Positions 41,495-49,928 of a stretch of 64,000 nucleotides of DNA are shown here, piece by piece. The DNA is from Oscillospiraceae bacterium. GTDB lineage: Bacteria; Bacillota; Clostridia; Oscillospirales; Ruminococcaceae. The notes under the pieces are model-generated. The model searched no databases, was not told the origin of the DNA, and saw only the letters and a list, made by a program, of their open reading frames with translations. The stretch spans positions 682,001 through 746,000 of the forward strand of contig CP107211.1 of assembly GCA_025757845.1 (NCBI GenBank), read 5' to 3'. The position numbers were made by a program, and so were the translations under genes. Each line of letters starts with the position of its first letter. Position 1 is the first letter of the stretch.

Positions 41495-42253
41495 ATGGCA
41501 AACGCAGATTTTAACCCCAAGCAGACCGGCACCCCCGGCGGCTTTGACGCGGGCAGCTACCGCGAAAAGGCCAGCCCGGAGCAGGCCGTGCAGCTGACCC
41601 CGCTGCAGCAGAAGCTGGCCGGGCTGGAAGCAAAACTGCCCGCCGCCCTCACCCGGCAGGCCGTGGCCCTGGCGTTGAGCATCGTGGTGATGCTGGCGGC
41701 CTTTGCAGGCTTTGGCAGCGCCAAGGTGCGCAGCAAATACAACACGGCCCGGCAGTGGTTCACGGTGGGCGTGTCTGCCGACAACGGCTACAACCTCAGC
41801 GAGGAACTGACCGCCCGGGCCAATACGGCGGCAAACGTCATCACCACCGCCGGCAATACGCTGGGGGCCGACAATGCGGAAGTACAGACCGCGCAGGCGG
41901 CGCTGGATGACTTTTCGGCCTGTCTGGACGCCGTGCAGTCTGGCGGAAAGAGTCAGGCGTTGACCTCCCTGAGCTACTACAACGGCAGTTCCATGCACGC
42001 GCTGTATCAGGCCAACGAGACGCTGGGCAAGGCCATCGACCAGCTCTATGCCAAATTGCAGGAGCAGGCCGCCGACCCCATGAAGATGGGCGCTGTGCAG
42101 GGCCAGTATGGCCAGTTCAACAGCGCAGGCACCATCATCGGCACATTGAAATACAACGAAGCAGTCTACAACTATCAGAACGAAGTCGGCGGGTTCCCGG
42201 CCAATGTGCTGGGCGGCCTTGCCGGCGTGAAGGAGGTTGAGCCCTTCGCATGA
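41495..42253 (+). CDS. LemA-like membrane protein
   Basis: A 252-residue protein. A membrane helix (AVALALSIVVMLAAFAGFG) near residues 55-73 is followed by a long helical domain ending KYNEAVYNYQNEVGGFPANVLGGLAGVKEVEPF, the typical LemA C-terminus. The N-terminal part is divergent from standard LemA. It starts 1 bp after telA and overlaps the TPM gene by 4 bp. Confidence 0.75.
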   Translation: MANADFNPKQTGTPGGFDAGSYREKASPEQAVQLTPLQQKLAGLEAKLPAALTRQAVALALSIVVMLAAFAGFGSAKVRSKYNTARQWFTVGVSADNGYNLSEELTARANTAANVITTAGNTLGADNAEVQTAQAALDDFSACLDAVQSGGKSQALTSLSYYNGSSMHALYQANETLGKAIDQLYAKLQEQAADPMKMGAVQGQYGQFNSAGTIIGTLKYNEAVYNYQNEVGGFPANVLGGLAGVKEVEPFA

Positions 42254-43266
42254 AAAACATTGTAAAAAAGATCGGTGCTTTGGTGCTGGTGTGGGTGGTG
42301 TGTCTGGCCACCCTCAGCCCGGCCTATGCAGCCAAGGCGGACCTGCCGGAGCTGCCCAAGGACCAGTGTGTGGTGGATGAGGCCAACGTCCTGAGCAGCA
42401 GCACTGTGCAGACCATCACCGACCTGAATGCTCAGCTGCAGTCCAGCTGTAAAGGTGCGACAATCGGTGTGCTGACGGTGGATTACACCGGCAGCTGCAC
42501 CACAGAGGAATATGCCCTGCAGGCGGCCAATGCCTGGGGCATTGGTTCTTCTACCGGCAATAATGGTGTGCTGATCCTGCTGGTGATGGAGACCCAGCAG
42601 TACGCCGACGGCGATTACTACATTGCCACAGGTGACGGTTTCCGCAACACCACGCTGGAAAGTCAGGCCAGTGCCCTTGCCCAGACCATGGAGGACGACT
42701 TCGTCCGGCAGGACTATGACGACGCCGTGACCACCTGCGCCCGGAACGTGGCCCAGACCATCGCGGACATCTACGGCGTGAGCCTTTCGGGCGGGAACAC
42801 GAACAACGGTTCCTACGACGAGCCTGCTTATGATGACAACAGCAGCAGCGGCGGTTTTGGCGACATTCTGCTGGGCTTTGTCACCATCCTGTTCACGATC
42901 ATCCTGCTGCTCATCATCGTGTCGGTGATCGTGTACACCTTCTCCGGTCCGCTGAGCGGCCTGTTCTGGTGCTTTGGCGGCCCCTGGCACAGAGGACCCC
43001 GTCCGCCGCGCGGACGCCGCAACCCGCCCCCGCCCCCGCCGGGCGGCCCCTATGGCGGCTTTGGCGGTCCCGGCCCTGGCGGTTCTGGCGGACGCGGCCC
43101 GCGGAACTCTCCGCCGCCGCGCCGTACCCCGCCCCGCAGCACTCCGCCCCGCAGCGGCGGCTTCGGTGGTGGTTCCTTTGGCGGCGGCAGTTTTGGCGGC
43201 GGCGGCTCCTTTGGCGGCATGGGCGGCGGCAGCTTCCATGGCGGCGGCGGCGGACGCGGCCGTTGA
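42250..43266 (+). CDS. TPM-domain (YgcG/MOLO-like) secreted membrane protein with Gly-rich tail
   Basis: A 338-residue protein. A signal peptide (VWVVCLATLSPAYA) precedes a TPM domain (DQCVVDEANVLSSSTVQTITDLNAQLQ, NGVLILLVMETQQYADGDYYIATGDGF). A transmembrane helix follows near 215-240, then a Pro/Arg/Gly-rich cytosolic tail ending GGGSFHGGGGGRGR. TPM proteins are linked to photosystem or envelope repair and often sit beside LemA. The low-complexity tail resembles a condensate-type segment. Confidence 0.88.
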   Translation: MKNIVKKIGALVLVWVVCLATLSPAYAAKADLPELPKDQCVVDEANVLSSSTVQTITDLNAQLQSSCKGATIGVLTVDYTGSCTTEEYALQAANAWGIGSSTGNNGVLILLVMETQQYADGDYYIATGDGFRNTTLESQASALAQTMEDDFVRQDYDDAVTTCARNVAQTIADIYGVSLSGGNTNNGSYDEPAYDDNSSSGGFGDILLGFVTILFTIILLLIIVSVIVYTFSGPLSGLFWCFGGPWHRGPRPPRGRRNPPPPPPGGPYGGFGGPGPGGSGGRGPRNSPPPRRTPPRSTPPRSGGFGGGSFGGGSFGGGGSFGGMGGGSFHGGGGGRGR

Positions 43267-43298
43267 TGCCAACAACATAACCGCATAAAAAATAAGGC

Positions 43299-43341
43299 AG
43301 AGAACTGCTGTGGACGAAACGTCTGCGGCAGTTCTCTTTTT
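43299..43341 (+). terminator. Terminator of the XpaC-TPM operon
   Basis: GAGAACTGC/GCAGTTCTC stem, then TTTTTA. Confidence 0.85.
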
Positions 43342-43369
43342 AGGTGCTTCTATCGTGAACGAAATTCAT

Positions 43370-43398
43370 TTGACAAAACAATTTTGGTAACATATACT
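43370..43398 (+). promoter_or_regulatory. Promoter of threonine ammonia-lyase
   Basis: TTGACA (43370-43375), 17 bp, TATACT (43393-43398). Confidence 0.85.
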
Positions 43399-43436
43399 GG
43401 ATGACATCACGGAAACGAAAAAGGGAAGGAATCGTC

Positions 43437-44642
43437 ATGTTGACTCTGGATAAAATCTACCACGCTGCCTTTGTGCTCAAGGACGTTGCCCGCAAGACCG
43501 ACCTCATCGAGGCCCCCAAGCTGTCCAAGGGCTGCCAGCTCTACCTGAAAACCGAGAATCTGCAGGCCACCGGCAGCTTCAAGGTGCGCGGTGCTTACTA
43601 TAAGATCAGCCAGCTTTCGCCCGAAGAAAGCGCCAAGGGCGTCATTGCCTGCTCGGCCGGCAATCATGCGCAGGGCGTGGCGCTGGCCGCCACCCGCCGC
43701 GGCATCAAGAGCATCGTCTGCATGCCGGACGGTGCCCCTATCATGAAGGTGGAAAACACCAAGAACCTGGGGGCAGAGGTCTGCCTGGTGCCCGGCACCT
43801 ACGATGACGCCCACGACAAGGCCGTGGAGCTGCAGGAAGAGACCGGCATGACCTTTATCCACCCCTATGATGACGAGCAGGTCATTGCAGGCCAGGGCAC
43901 CATCGGTCTGGAGATTCTGGATCAGCTGCCGGATCTGGATGCAGTCATTGTGCCGGTGGGCGGCGGCGGCCTGATCTCCGGCGTGGCCTTTGCCATCAAG
44001 AGCCTGCGCCCGGAGGTCAAGGTGTACGGCGTACAGGCCGAGGGTGCCCCCAGCATGTACCGCAGCCTGCACGAGCACAAGTACCAGACCCTGAAAGCTG
44101 CCTCCACCTTTGCCGATGGCATTCAGGTCAAGACCCCCGGCGAGCTGACCTACCAGCTCTGCGAGCAGTATGTGGACGACGTCGTGACGGTGAGCGAGGA
44201 CGAGACCGCCGCCGCCATCCTCTCCCTGATGGAAAACCAGAAGCTGGTGGCCGAGGGTGCCGGTGCGGTGCCCGTGGCTGCGGCCCTGTTCCACAAGCTG
44301 CCCATTGAGGGCAAGAAGGTGGTGTGTGTCATCTCCGGCGGCAACATCGACGTGAACATCCTCAGCCGCGTGATCACCCGCGGCCTGGTCATGAGCGGCC
44401 GCAAGGCCAACCTGACCATTGCTCTGGAGGACAAGCCTGGCCAGCTCCAGCGTGTGGCTGAGATCGTCTCCCGCTGCGGCAGCAACGTGGTGTCGGTGCT
44501 GCACGACGGTTCCGACCCCAACATGCCCATTTCCAGCTGCTTCCTCAAGTTGACGCTGGAGACCCGCGACGCGGTCCAGATCGAACAGATCCGTGCCGAA
44601 CTGACCAAAGAGGGCTTCCAGCTCGTGAGTGAGCGCGTATGA
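43437..44642 (+). CDS. ilvA: Threonine ammonia-lyase
   Basis: A 401-residue PLP enzyme that converts threonine to 2-oxobutyrate and ammonia. The PLP lysine lies in TGSFKVRGA; the PLP-phosphate loop is VGGGGLISGVA; CSAGNHAQGVALAA and AVPVAAALF are typical. A C-terminal ACT domain (LTIALEDKPGQLQRVAEIVSRCGSNVVSVLHDG) suggests allosteric control. This length and ACT type fits the short TdcB/IlvA form. The product feeds acetolactate synthase (ilvBN at 52.8 kb). Confidence 0.93.
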   Translation: MLTLDKIYHAAFVLKDVARKTDLIEAPKLSKGCQLYLKTENLQATGSFKVRGAYYKISQLSPEESAKGVIACSAGNHAQGVALAATRRGIKSIVCMPDGAPIMKVENTKNLGAEVCLVPGTYDDAHDKAVELQEETGMTFIHPYDDEQVIAGQGTIGLEILDQLPDLDAVIVPVGGGGLISGVAFAIKSLRPEVKVYGVQAEGAPSMYRSLHEHKYQTLKAASTFADGIQVKTPGELTYQLCEQYVDDVVTVSEDETAAAILSLMENQKLVAEGAGAVPVAAALFHKLPIEGKKVVCVISGGNIDVNILSRVITRGLVMSGRKANLTIALEDKPGQLQRVAEIVSRCGSNVVSVLHDGSDPNMPISSCFLKLTLETRDAVQIEQIRAELTKEGFQLVSERV

Positions 44643-44649
44643 TCCGATA

Positions 44650-44688
44650 AAAAATGGCCTGCGTGAAAACGCGGGCCATTTTTTCATG
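44650..44688. terminator. Bidirectional terminator
   Basis: AAAATGGCC-GCGT pairs with ACGC-GGCCATTTTTT, between convergent genes. Confidence 0.9.
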
Positions 44689-44702
44689 GGAAGTTTGAAC
44701 GG

Positions 44703-46010
44703 TTACAGCTCGATTTCCCCGGTAAACTGAAACCATCCATCGGCATAGTCCATAATAAAGTCTGCTGCGTATTTGTTCAGAATGAGTTTGATGTTGGAGA
44801 GACCAAAACCGTGGAGAGCGGGATTGGATTTTGTCGTTCGGATGTTCCCGTCATGGATCTTTACCGGAGCGGATGTGTTCCGGACGGAAAAAAAGAAGCT
44901 CTGTCTCAGTACGGCGGAAACATGAATCGTCTTTTCGCTCTCGAGTTTTTCACAGGCTTCCGTTGCATTGTCCAGCAGATTGGCAAAGAGCACGACCATG
45001 TCCGATACATCCAATGGCAATGCGGAAAGATCGTTCACCTCAAAGTCGATGCTGATCCCTTTTTTGATCGCTTCGGTCGCTTTGGTGTTGAAGAGCGCGT
45101 CGAGGATCGCGTGGTGCGAGTTGACCAGAAACAGCCGGTCGGTCTGCATAGTGGTTACGGAACGCAAATATTGCTCGGCAGCTTTGTATTCCTGGTTCAG
45201 CAAAAGGCTTTGAACTGTGTTGAGATGTGCTCTGAAATCGTGGACCTTGTGACGCTGTTCTGCATAAAGTCTGCTCGCCGCTTCCATATTTTTGGCCTGG
45301 AGCTGGAGCTGCTGCCCCAGCGCCAAAAGATTTTCCTTGGTTTCGATGGCTCGTTCCATCCGATCCAAGAGGTACAGGAGAGCAGCATTCGCCGCAAGGA
45401 TCAAGCCACATGTAAAGGCAATTACACCTTCGCCTACCGGTTTCCCTGTTGTGATATACAGCAGGATCACCAGCATGAAAAAGGATGTGCACGGGAATAA
45501 AAAGTAAAGGCTCAATTGTGGCTCCTTCAGACGATTTCGCGCGCGCGGAAGATTTTTCTGCTTCATGAGCTTTCGGAATAGATAGGCCAGGAACAATTCT
45601 GTGGAATAGTTGATGACCCCGTAGACGATCATGAGCGGAAAACTCGACCGGAACGATTCACCGTCCATCCCACAGACAAAAGCACCCAGCATGCCCAGCC
45701 CGAAAGACAGGGAATAAGTGATCAGATACTCTACACCGACAAGAAGCAAAAGCAGTTTACTGGAAATTTTGGCGTACAACACCCGTGTGCTGAAGGTATA
45801 GGATAAAAGGATCATCCCGATTTTTATGGCCTGATTGCGGTGAAAGAAGATCAGCGGAACTTTCAGAATCCAGAAGTTTAGCATGATGAAGCTGCCGACG
45901 CCGATGGTGAATTTCCGGTCACTCCAGCGTCGTTCAGCAAATACGTCCAAAAAGAGGATCAGCGAAAGGGAATCGACCACGGTATAAAGAAAACTCAAGA
46001 AATCGCCCAT
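44703..46010 (-). CDS. GHKL sensor histidine kinase (AgrC/ComD-like)
   Basis: A 435-residue protein. Six or seven N-terminal membrane helices span residues about 1-220. A coiled coil and the phospho-acceptor HDFRAHLNTVQSLL follow, then the GHKL ATPase with N-box FANLLDNATEACEK and G-box HGFGLSNIKLIL. Class 10 kinases of this type usually sense peptides. ATG 46010 was preferred to GTG 46028 because GGGGGA precedes it at the right distance. It overlaps the response regulator by 16 bp. Confidence 0.9.
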   Translation of the reverse strand: MGDFLSFLYTVVDSLSLILFLDVFAERRWSDRKFTIGVGSFIMLNFWILKVPLIFFHRNQAIKIGMILLSYTFSTRVLYAKISSKLLLLLVGVEYLITYSLSFGLGMLGAFVCGMDGESFRSSFPLMIVYGVINYSTELFLAYLFRKLMKQKNLPRARNRLKEPQLSLYFLFPCTSFFMLVILLYITTGKPVGEGVIAFTCGLILAANAALLYLLDRMERAIETKENLLALGQQLQLQAKNMEAASRLYAEQRHKVHDFRAHLNTVQSLLLNQEYKAAEQYLRSVTTMQTDRLFLVNSHHAILDALFNTKATEAIKKGISIDFEVNDLSALPLDVSDMVVLFANLLDNATEACEKLESEKTIHVSAVLRQSFFFSVRNTSAPVKIHDGNIRTTKSNPALHGFGLSNIKLILNKYAADFIMDYADGWFQFTGEIEL

Positions 46011-46714
46011 CGTTTTTTCCCCCGCCACAGCAGATAGTGCTGCTTCAGTTCCTTATGGTTCTTAGCACTTGAAGGCAAAACGATCCCGCCGGTCAGGCTC
46101 ACCTTTTCATATTGCAGCTGCACGATGTACTCCATGTTTACCAAAAATGAGCGTTGAACGCGCAGGAAACCGAGGTCCTCCAACTTTTTTGACAGATCGG
46201 ACAGATTGCTGTAGAAATGATACTCCGTTCGCTCGTCATGGATCAGGTGCACGATGATGACCCGCAGATTTGCCTCCAGATAGAGGATGTGACTTACGGG
46301 AATGTCGATCGGTTCGGAATGGACCGAAATGGTGAGGATCCTCTTTCGTTGAACGACTTCTTTGCTTGCGGCTTCAAAATAAGGAATCAGCTTTTCGTTC
46401 ATATCACGTTTCAAAAGATACCGGAATGCCTGAACCTCAAACCCTTCTGGAGCGTATTGGATAAAGTTTGTGAGAAAAACGATCACGATTCCGGGGTTTT
46501 CCTTGCGAAGGCTTCGTGCAAGATCAATGCCGCTGGAATCGCCCATGTCGATGTCCAGGAATGCAAGATCATAGGAAGAAAGGTCTTTGATCGCGCCGGG
46601 ATCGCTGAAAGAATAAAAGTGCGCAGAGATGCCGCTTTTTTCGCAATGGTCTCGGAGCAATGCAGAAACCTGCTCCACGACAGCGGGCTCATCATCACAA
46701 ATCAGTAAATTCAA
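45995..46714 (-). CDS. LytTR-family response regulator
   Basis: A 239-residue protein. Receiver domain: NLLICDDEPAVVEQVSALL, phospho-Asp in LAFLDIDMGDSSGIDLA, IVFLTNFIQYAPEGFEVQAFRYLLK. LytTR DNA-binding domain: ISHILYLEANLRVIIVHL, FLRVQRSFLVNMEYI. The start is TTG 46714, eight bases after AGAGGAGG. It is divergent from the tandem esterase-like genes, which are its likely targets. Confidence 0.88.
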   Translation of the reverse strand: MNLLICDDEPAVVEQVSALLRDHCEKSGISAHFYSFSDPGAIKDLSSYDLAFLDIDMGDSSGIDLARSLRKENPGIVIVFLTNFIQYAPEGFEVQAFRYLLKRDMNEKLIPYFEAASKEVVQRKRILTISVHSEPIDIPVSHILYLEANLRVIIVHLIHDERTEYHFYSNLSDLSKKLEDLGFLRVQRSFLVNMEYIVQLQYEKVSLTGGIVLPSSAKNHKELKQHYLLWRGKKRWAIS

Positions 46715-46793
46715 TCGGCAGCCTCCTCTAAGGTCGAACGGACCGGTTTTGTTACTCATAATAACGCAGTGCTCCCTTCAAGTCAATGCAATT

Positions 46794-46811
46794 TCAGCAG
46801 AGGGCTGCTGA
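46794..46811. promoter_or_regulatory. Palindrome in the regulator/esterase intergenic region
   Basis: TCAGCAG-aggg-CTGCTGA, a perfect 7-bp dyad followed by TAATAT. Candidate operator. Confidence 0.4.
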
Positions 46812-46976
46812 TAATATGGCTGCGCTGAACTTGCAGTCTGTGGCGTGAAAGCTGCAATTGCCGGTTTCATGACAAGAAAACCCGTGTTCATTCCCGGAAT
46901 GTGGACAATCCAATCCCCCTGCGTAAAAATAATGACACGACGTTTTGTGGATTCTCTTTTTACGGGAGGGGTTATT

Positions 46977-48164
46977 TTGCGCAGGAAATTTCTCGCTTTT
47001 GCATTGTCGCTCGTCATCCTTTGTGCCCTTGTCTTTGAACTTTATCCGAGAAGCTCTCAGGAAATCGACCTCTCCACGGGTGCGGGTCTTTCTAAAATGC
47101 TCCGCTATGAGAACGCGCAGGTCTATCTCTTTGGAGAAATACATCGTTGCACAGAATATCAGCAATTCCGCAATGCTCTGTTCCAATACCTTGTAGAGAA
47201 AAAGGGCGTGCGTGTTCTTTTGATGGAGCACGGCTATGCAAGCGGCTTTCTCGAAAATGAAACGGTACAGAACCGGTTGTCCTTTGCCGACGAATACGGA
47301 TACGATCAGTTTATCGTATCCAAAGAGGACTATGAGTTGTTCCGGTGGATGTCAGAATTCAATCAGAATAGACCGGAGAGGGATAAGATATCCATTGTCG
47401 GTATCGATATCACCGATTCGATCGGGATGGTCTATGCCTTCTGCCGGTATTTGCTGAGAGACTGTGATTTTTCTGCGGCAGATACAAAGACGCAGATGCT
47501 TTTGATCAGCACCCAGAAATGCCAGTTTCAGCAGCGCTTTGAGAACAGTTTGTTGCCGCAGCTGATCGAACTGTACCAGACAAACCCGGAACAGCTTGAA
47601 CTGGCGCTGGGAGATCAGGCAATCCATCTGGAACGCGTGCTTCAGGGTTGGCAGCAGGGACAGGAGTGCTACAAGCTGAACGACTATCAGCCGGATCTCC
47701 AGCTGGATGGCCCCGCCGTGGCGTATCGGGAGGATGCCCTGTATGCGAACCTCCGGAGGGTCTATGAGGAAAACCCGACCGCAAAGTATTTTGGTTCGTT
47801 CGGTGCAGCACACGTTCAGATGGAAAACTATGTGCAAAAAGAAGGATCGTCCCGGATCAACAATAGCTTTGTGTCCCGGATGGCTGGAAAAAACAGCTTT
47901 CTTGATGGCAGGCTGACCGTGATCGACGGTGCAATCACTCGTGAGATCGGGGAGTTGGGGGAGGCTGATACCAATCACCTTACCTTATACAATACCGCCC
48001 TTGCAAAGAACCCTGGTTCCGAAAGCGGAAAGTTCTATGCCGAAGCTCCCGACACCCCGGATGAAAAAATCGCGCAGTATGTGTTGCTGTTTGAGCATCC
48101 GTCTCAGGTCACGGCCAGTGAGGATCAGCCAGGCCGGTATTGGAAAAACTATAAAGAAAAATAA
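46977..48164 (+). CDS. Membrane-anchored erythromycin-esterase-like protein, paralog 1
   Basis: A 395-residue protein. An N-terminal membrane anchor (KFLAFALSLVILCALVF) precedes an Ere/ChaN-like domain. FGEIHRCTEYQQFRNALFQYLVEKKGVRVLLMEHGYA keeps the Glu54/His56 and Glu84 positions used by erythromycin esterase; FRWMSEFNQ, KISIVGIDIT and FGSFGAAHVQME are further family blocks. The domain should lie outside the cell. Substrates of this superfamily are diverse (macrolide lactones, haem), so the activity is unknown. The start is TTG 46977, five bases after GGGAGGGG. It is followed by a second copy. Confidence 0.7.
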   Translation: MRRKFLAFALSLVILCALVFELYPRSSQEIDLSTGAGLSKMLRYENAQVYLFGEIHRCTEYQQFRNALFQYLVEKKGVRVLLMEHGYASGFLENETVQNRLSFADEYGYDQFIVSKEDYELFRWMSEFNQNRPERDKISIVGIDITDSIGMVYAFCRYLLRDCDFSAADTKTQMLLISTQKCQFQQRFENSLLPQLIELYQTNPEQLELALGDQAIHLERVLQGWQQGQECYKLNDYQPDLQLDGPAVAYREDALYANLRRVYEENPTAKYFGSFGAAHVQMENYVQKEGSSRINNSFVSRMAGKNSFLDGRLTVIDGAITREIGELGEADTNHLTLYNTALAKNPGSESGKFYAEAPDTPDEKIAQYVLLFEHPSQVTASEDQPGRYWKNYKEK

Positions 48165-48214
48165 AACGTATTGGCAGAGTTTGAACGATGTTTTTTTCAC
48201 GGGGAGGATGCAGC

Positions 48215-49387
48215 ATGCAAAAACGGGTTCTCGCCGGCGTGGTTTTGCTGGCTGTTCTTTTGGCACTTATTTTTGCGTTTTATCCGGGAAACTCTCAGGT
48301 GATCGATCTTGCTACCGGTGCGGGCGTTTCTAAAATGCTCCGCTATGAGAATGCGCAGGTCTATCTCTTTGGAGAAACCCATCGCTGCACAGAATATCAG
48401 CAATTCCGCAATGCTCTGTTCCAATACCTTGTAAAAGAAAAGGGGGTTCGTGTTCTTGTAGAGGAAAGTGGATATGCCACGGCATTTCTTGAAAATGAAA
48501 CCGTGCAGGGGAGACTTCCCTTTTCGGACTGGCTTGATCGGTGCACGCTCTCCAAAGAGGACTATGAGCTGTATTCATGGATTGCCGACTGGAACAGCGG
48601 CAGGGATGCTGCAGAAAAAATTTCAATCATCGGGATCGACATTACAGATGATGTCGGTAACATACAGACGCTTTGTCAGTATTTGCTGAAAAACCATGAC
48701 TTTACCAGTGCGGATACTCAAACGCAGTGGCTTCTAACTGCGATTCGGGAACAGAACCCGTTCAGTTCTTTGCAACTCCAGACCTTTCAGGAGAAGTTTC
48801 TGCCACAGCTGGCTGAACTGTATCAGACAAAACCGAAACAGCTTGAAACCGTGCTGGGGACACAGACGGTTTATCTGGAACGTGCTCTTCTGGGCTGGGA
48901 AGAAGCACAGGAACAACAGCGCCTCAAAGGGGAAACGGAGCAACTGGGGGGTCCCGGTGATGTATACCGGGAAAATTGCCTGTATGAGCATTTCATGTGG
49001 GAGTATCAGCAGAAACCGGACGCAAAATATTATGGGCAGTTTGGCGGGGCGCACGTTTTGATGTCCGACTATTCCGGAAAGCTGTACCGTGTGCAGAACT
49101 CTTTCGTGAGCCGCCTTGCGGAGATCGGCTCGCCGTTGAATGGAAAACTGACCGTCATAGATGGCTGCCTGACGTTTGAGATCGGTGATCTGGGTGGCAC
49201 GGGCACGAACAGAGCAACGCTTTACCGTACTGCCTGTGCCAGACCTCCGGTTCGGGACAGAAATAAATTTTACACGGACGGTTCTGCGCCGGATGTAAGC
49301 TATGCACAGTATGCGTTGCTGTTCGAGCATCCGGATGCACTGACCGCAGCAAAAGAGTATACCGGATTCTATTGGAAGTATCATTGA
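48215..49387 (+). CDS. Membrane-anchored erythromycin-esterase-like protein, paralog 2
   Basis: A 390-residue tandem paralog of the preceding protein. It has the same architecture: anchor VLAGVVLLAVLLALIFAF, FGETHRCTEYQQFR with Glu54/His56, VEESGYATAF, ISIIGIDITDD, FGGAHVLMSDY. About 100 bp around the active-site motif are almost identical to paralog 1, while the rest is much more diverged. ATG 48215 follows GGGGAGG, 50 bp after paralog 1, so the two are probably one transcript under the AgrC/LytTR-type system. Confidence 0.7.
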   Translation: MQKRVLAGVVLLAVLLALIFAFYPGNSQVIDLATGAGVSKMLRYENAQVYLFGETHRCTEYQQFRNALFQYLVKEKGVRVLVEESGYATAFLENETVQGRLPFSDWLDRCTLSKEDYELYSWIADWNSGRDAAEKISIIGIDITDDVGNIQTLCQYLLKNHDFTSADTQTQWLLTAIREQNPFSSLQLQTFQEKFLPQLAELYQTKPKQLETVLGTQTVYLERALLGWEEAQEQQRLKGETEQLGGPGDVYRENCLYEHFMWEYQQKPDAKYYGQFGGAHVLMSDYSGKLYRVQNSFVSRLAEIGSPLNGKLTVIDGCLTFEIGDLGGTGTNRATLYRTACARPPVRDRNKFYTDGSAPDVSYAQYALLFEHPDALTAAKEYTGFYWKYH

Positions 49388-49466
49388 AGATTTGCTATAA
49401 TATAAGTCAGCTCGCTTGAAACAACGGCTGTTTCCAAGTCTGAATCCACAACAAAGGAGGATCCCT

Positions 49467-49841
49467 ATGAAAGTCGTATCTACCCCCAACGCACCTGCCG
49501 CCATCGGCCCCTACAGCCAGGCACTGGACCTGGGCAATATGGTATTCGTGTCCGGTCAGATCCCGGTAGACCCCGCCACCGGCAAGATGGCCGATACCGT
49601 GGAAGAGCAGGCCGCACAAAGCCTGGCAAACCTCAAGGCTATTCTGGCCGAGGCCGGCCTGACCATGGCCAATGTGGTCAAGACCGTGATCTTTCTGGCC
49701 GACATCAACGACTTTGCGGCTGTGAACGCAGAGTATGCCAAGGCCTTTGCAGAGCCGTTCCCGGCCCGCAGCTGCGTGCAGGTGGCAGCCATCCCCAAGG
49801 GTGCAAAGCTCGAGATCGAGTGCATCGCGGTGCGGGGCTGA
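49467..49841 (+). CDS. ridA: RidA-family enamine/imine deaminase
   Basis: A 124-residue protein of standard length. PNAPAAIGPYSQAL, VFVSGQIPVDPATGKM, AVNAEYAKAF and FPARSCVQVAAIPKGAKLEIECIA, including the substrate-binding Arg, are the classic RidA motifs. It hydrolyses 2-aminoacrylate and iminobutyrate made by PLP dehydratases such as the threonine ammonia-lyase at 43.4 kb. AAAGGAGG precedes ATG 49467. Confidence 0.95.
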   Translation: MKVVSTPNAPAAIGPYSQALDLGNMVFVSGQIPVDPATGKMADTVEEQAAQSLANLKAILAEAGLTMANVVKTVIFLADINDFAAVNAEYAKAFAEPFPARSCVQVAAIPKGAKLEIECIAVRG

Positions 49842-49854
49842 TCCCAAAAGCAAC

Positions 49855-49905
49855 AGATAGACAAAAGAGGCTGTGCCCACCGGCACAGCCTCTTTTGTCT
49901 ATTGA
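49855..49905. terminator. Bidirectional terminator between ridA and the SDR gene
   Basis: Perfect palindrome ATAGACAAAAGAGGCTG... with loop CACC. Confidence 0.92.
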
Positions 49906-49928
49906 GAAGAAGGAAGAAAAACGCAAAG

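Noticed and set aside
43050..43286. Pro-rich minus-strand ORF opposite the TPM gene tail
   Set aside because: Complement of the Gly-rich coding repeat; no independent start signals.
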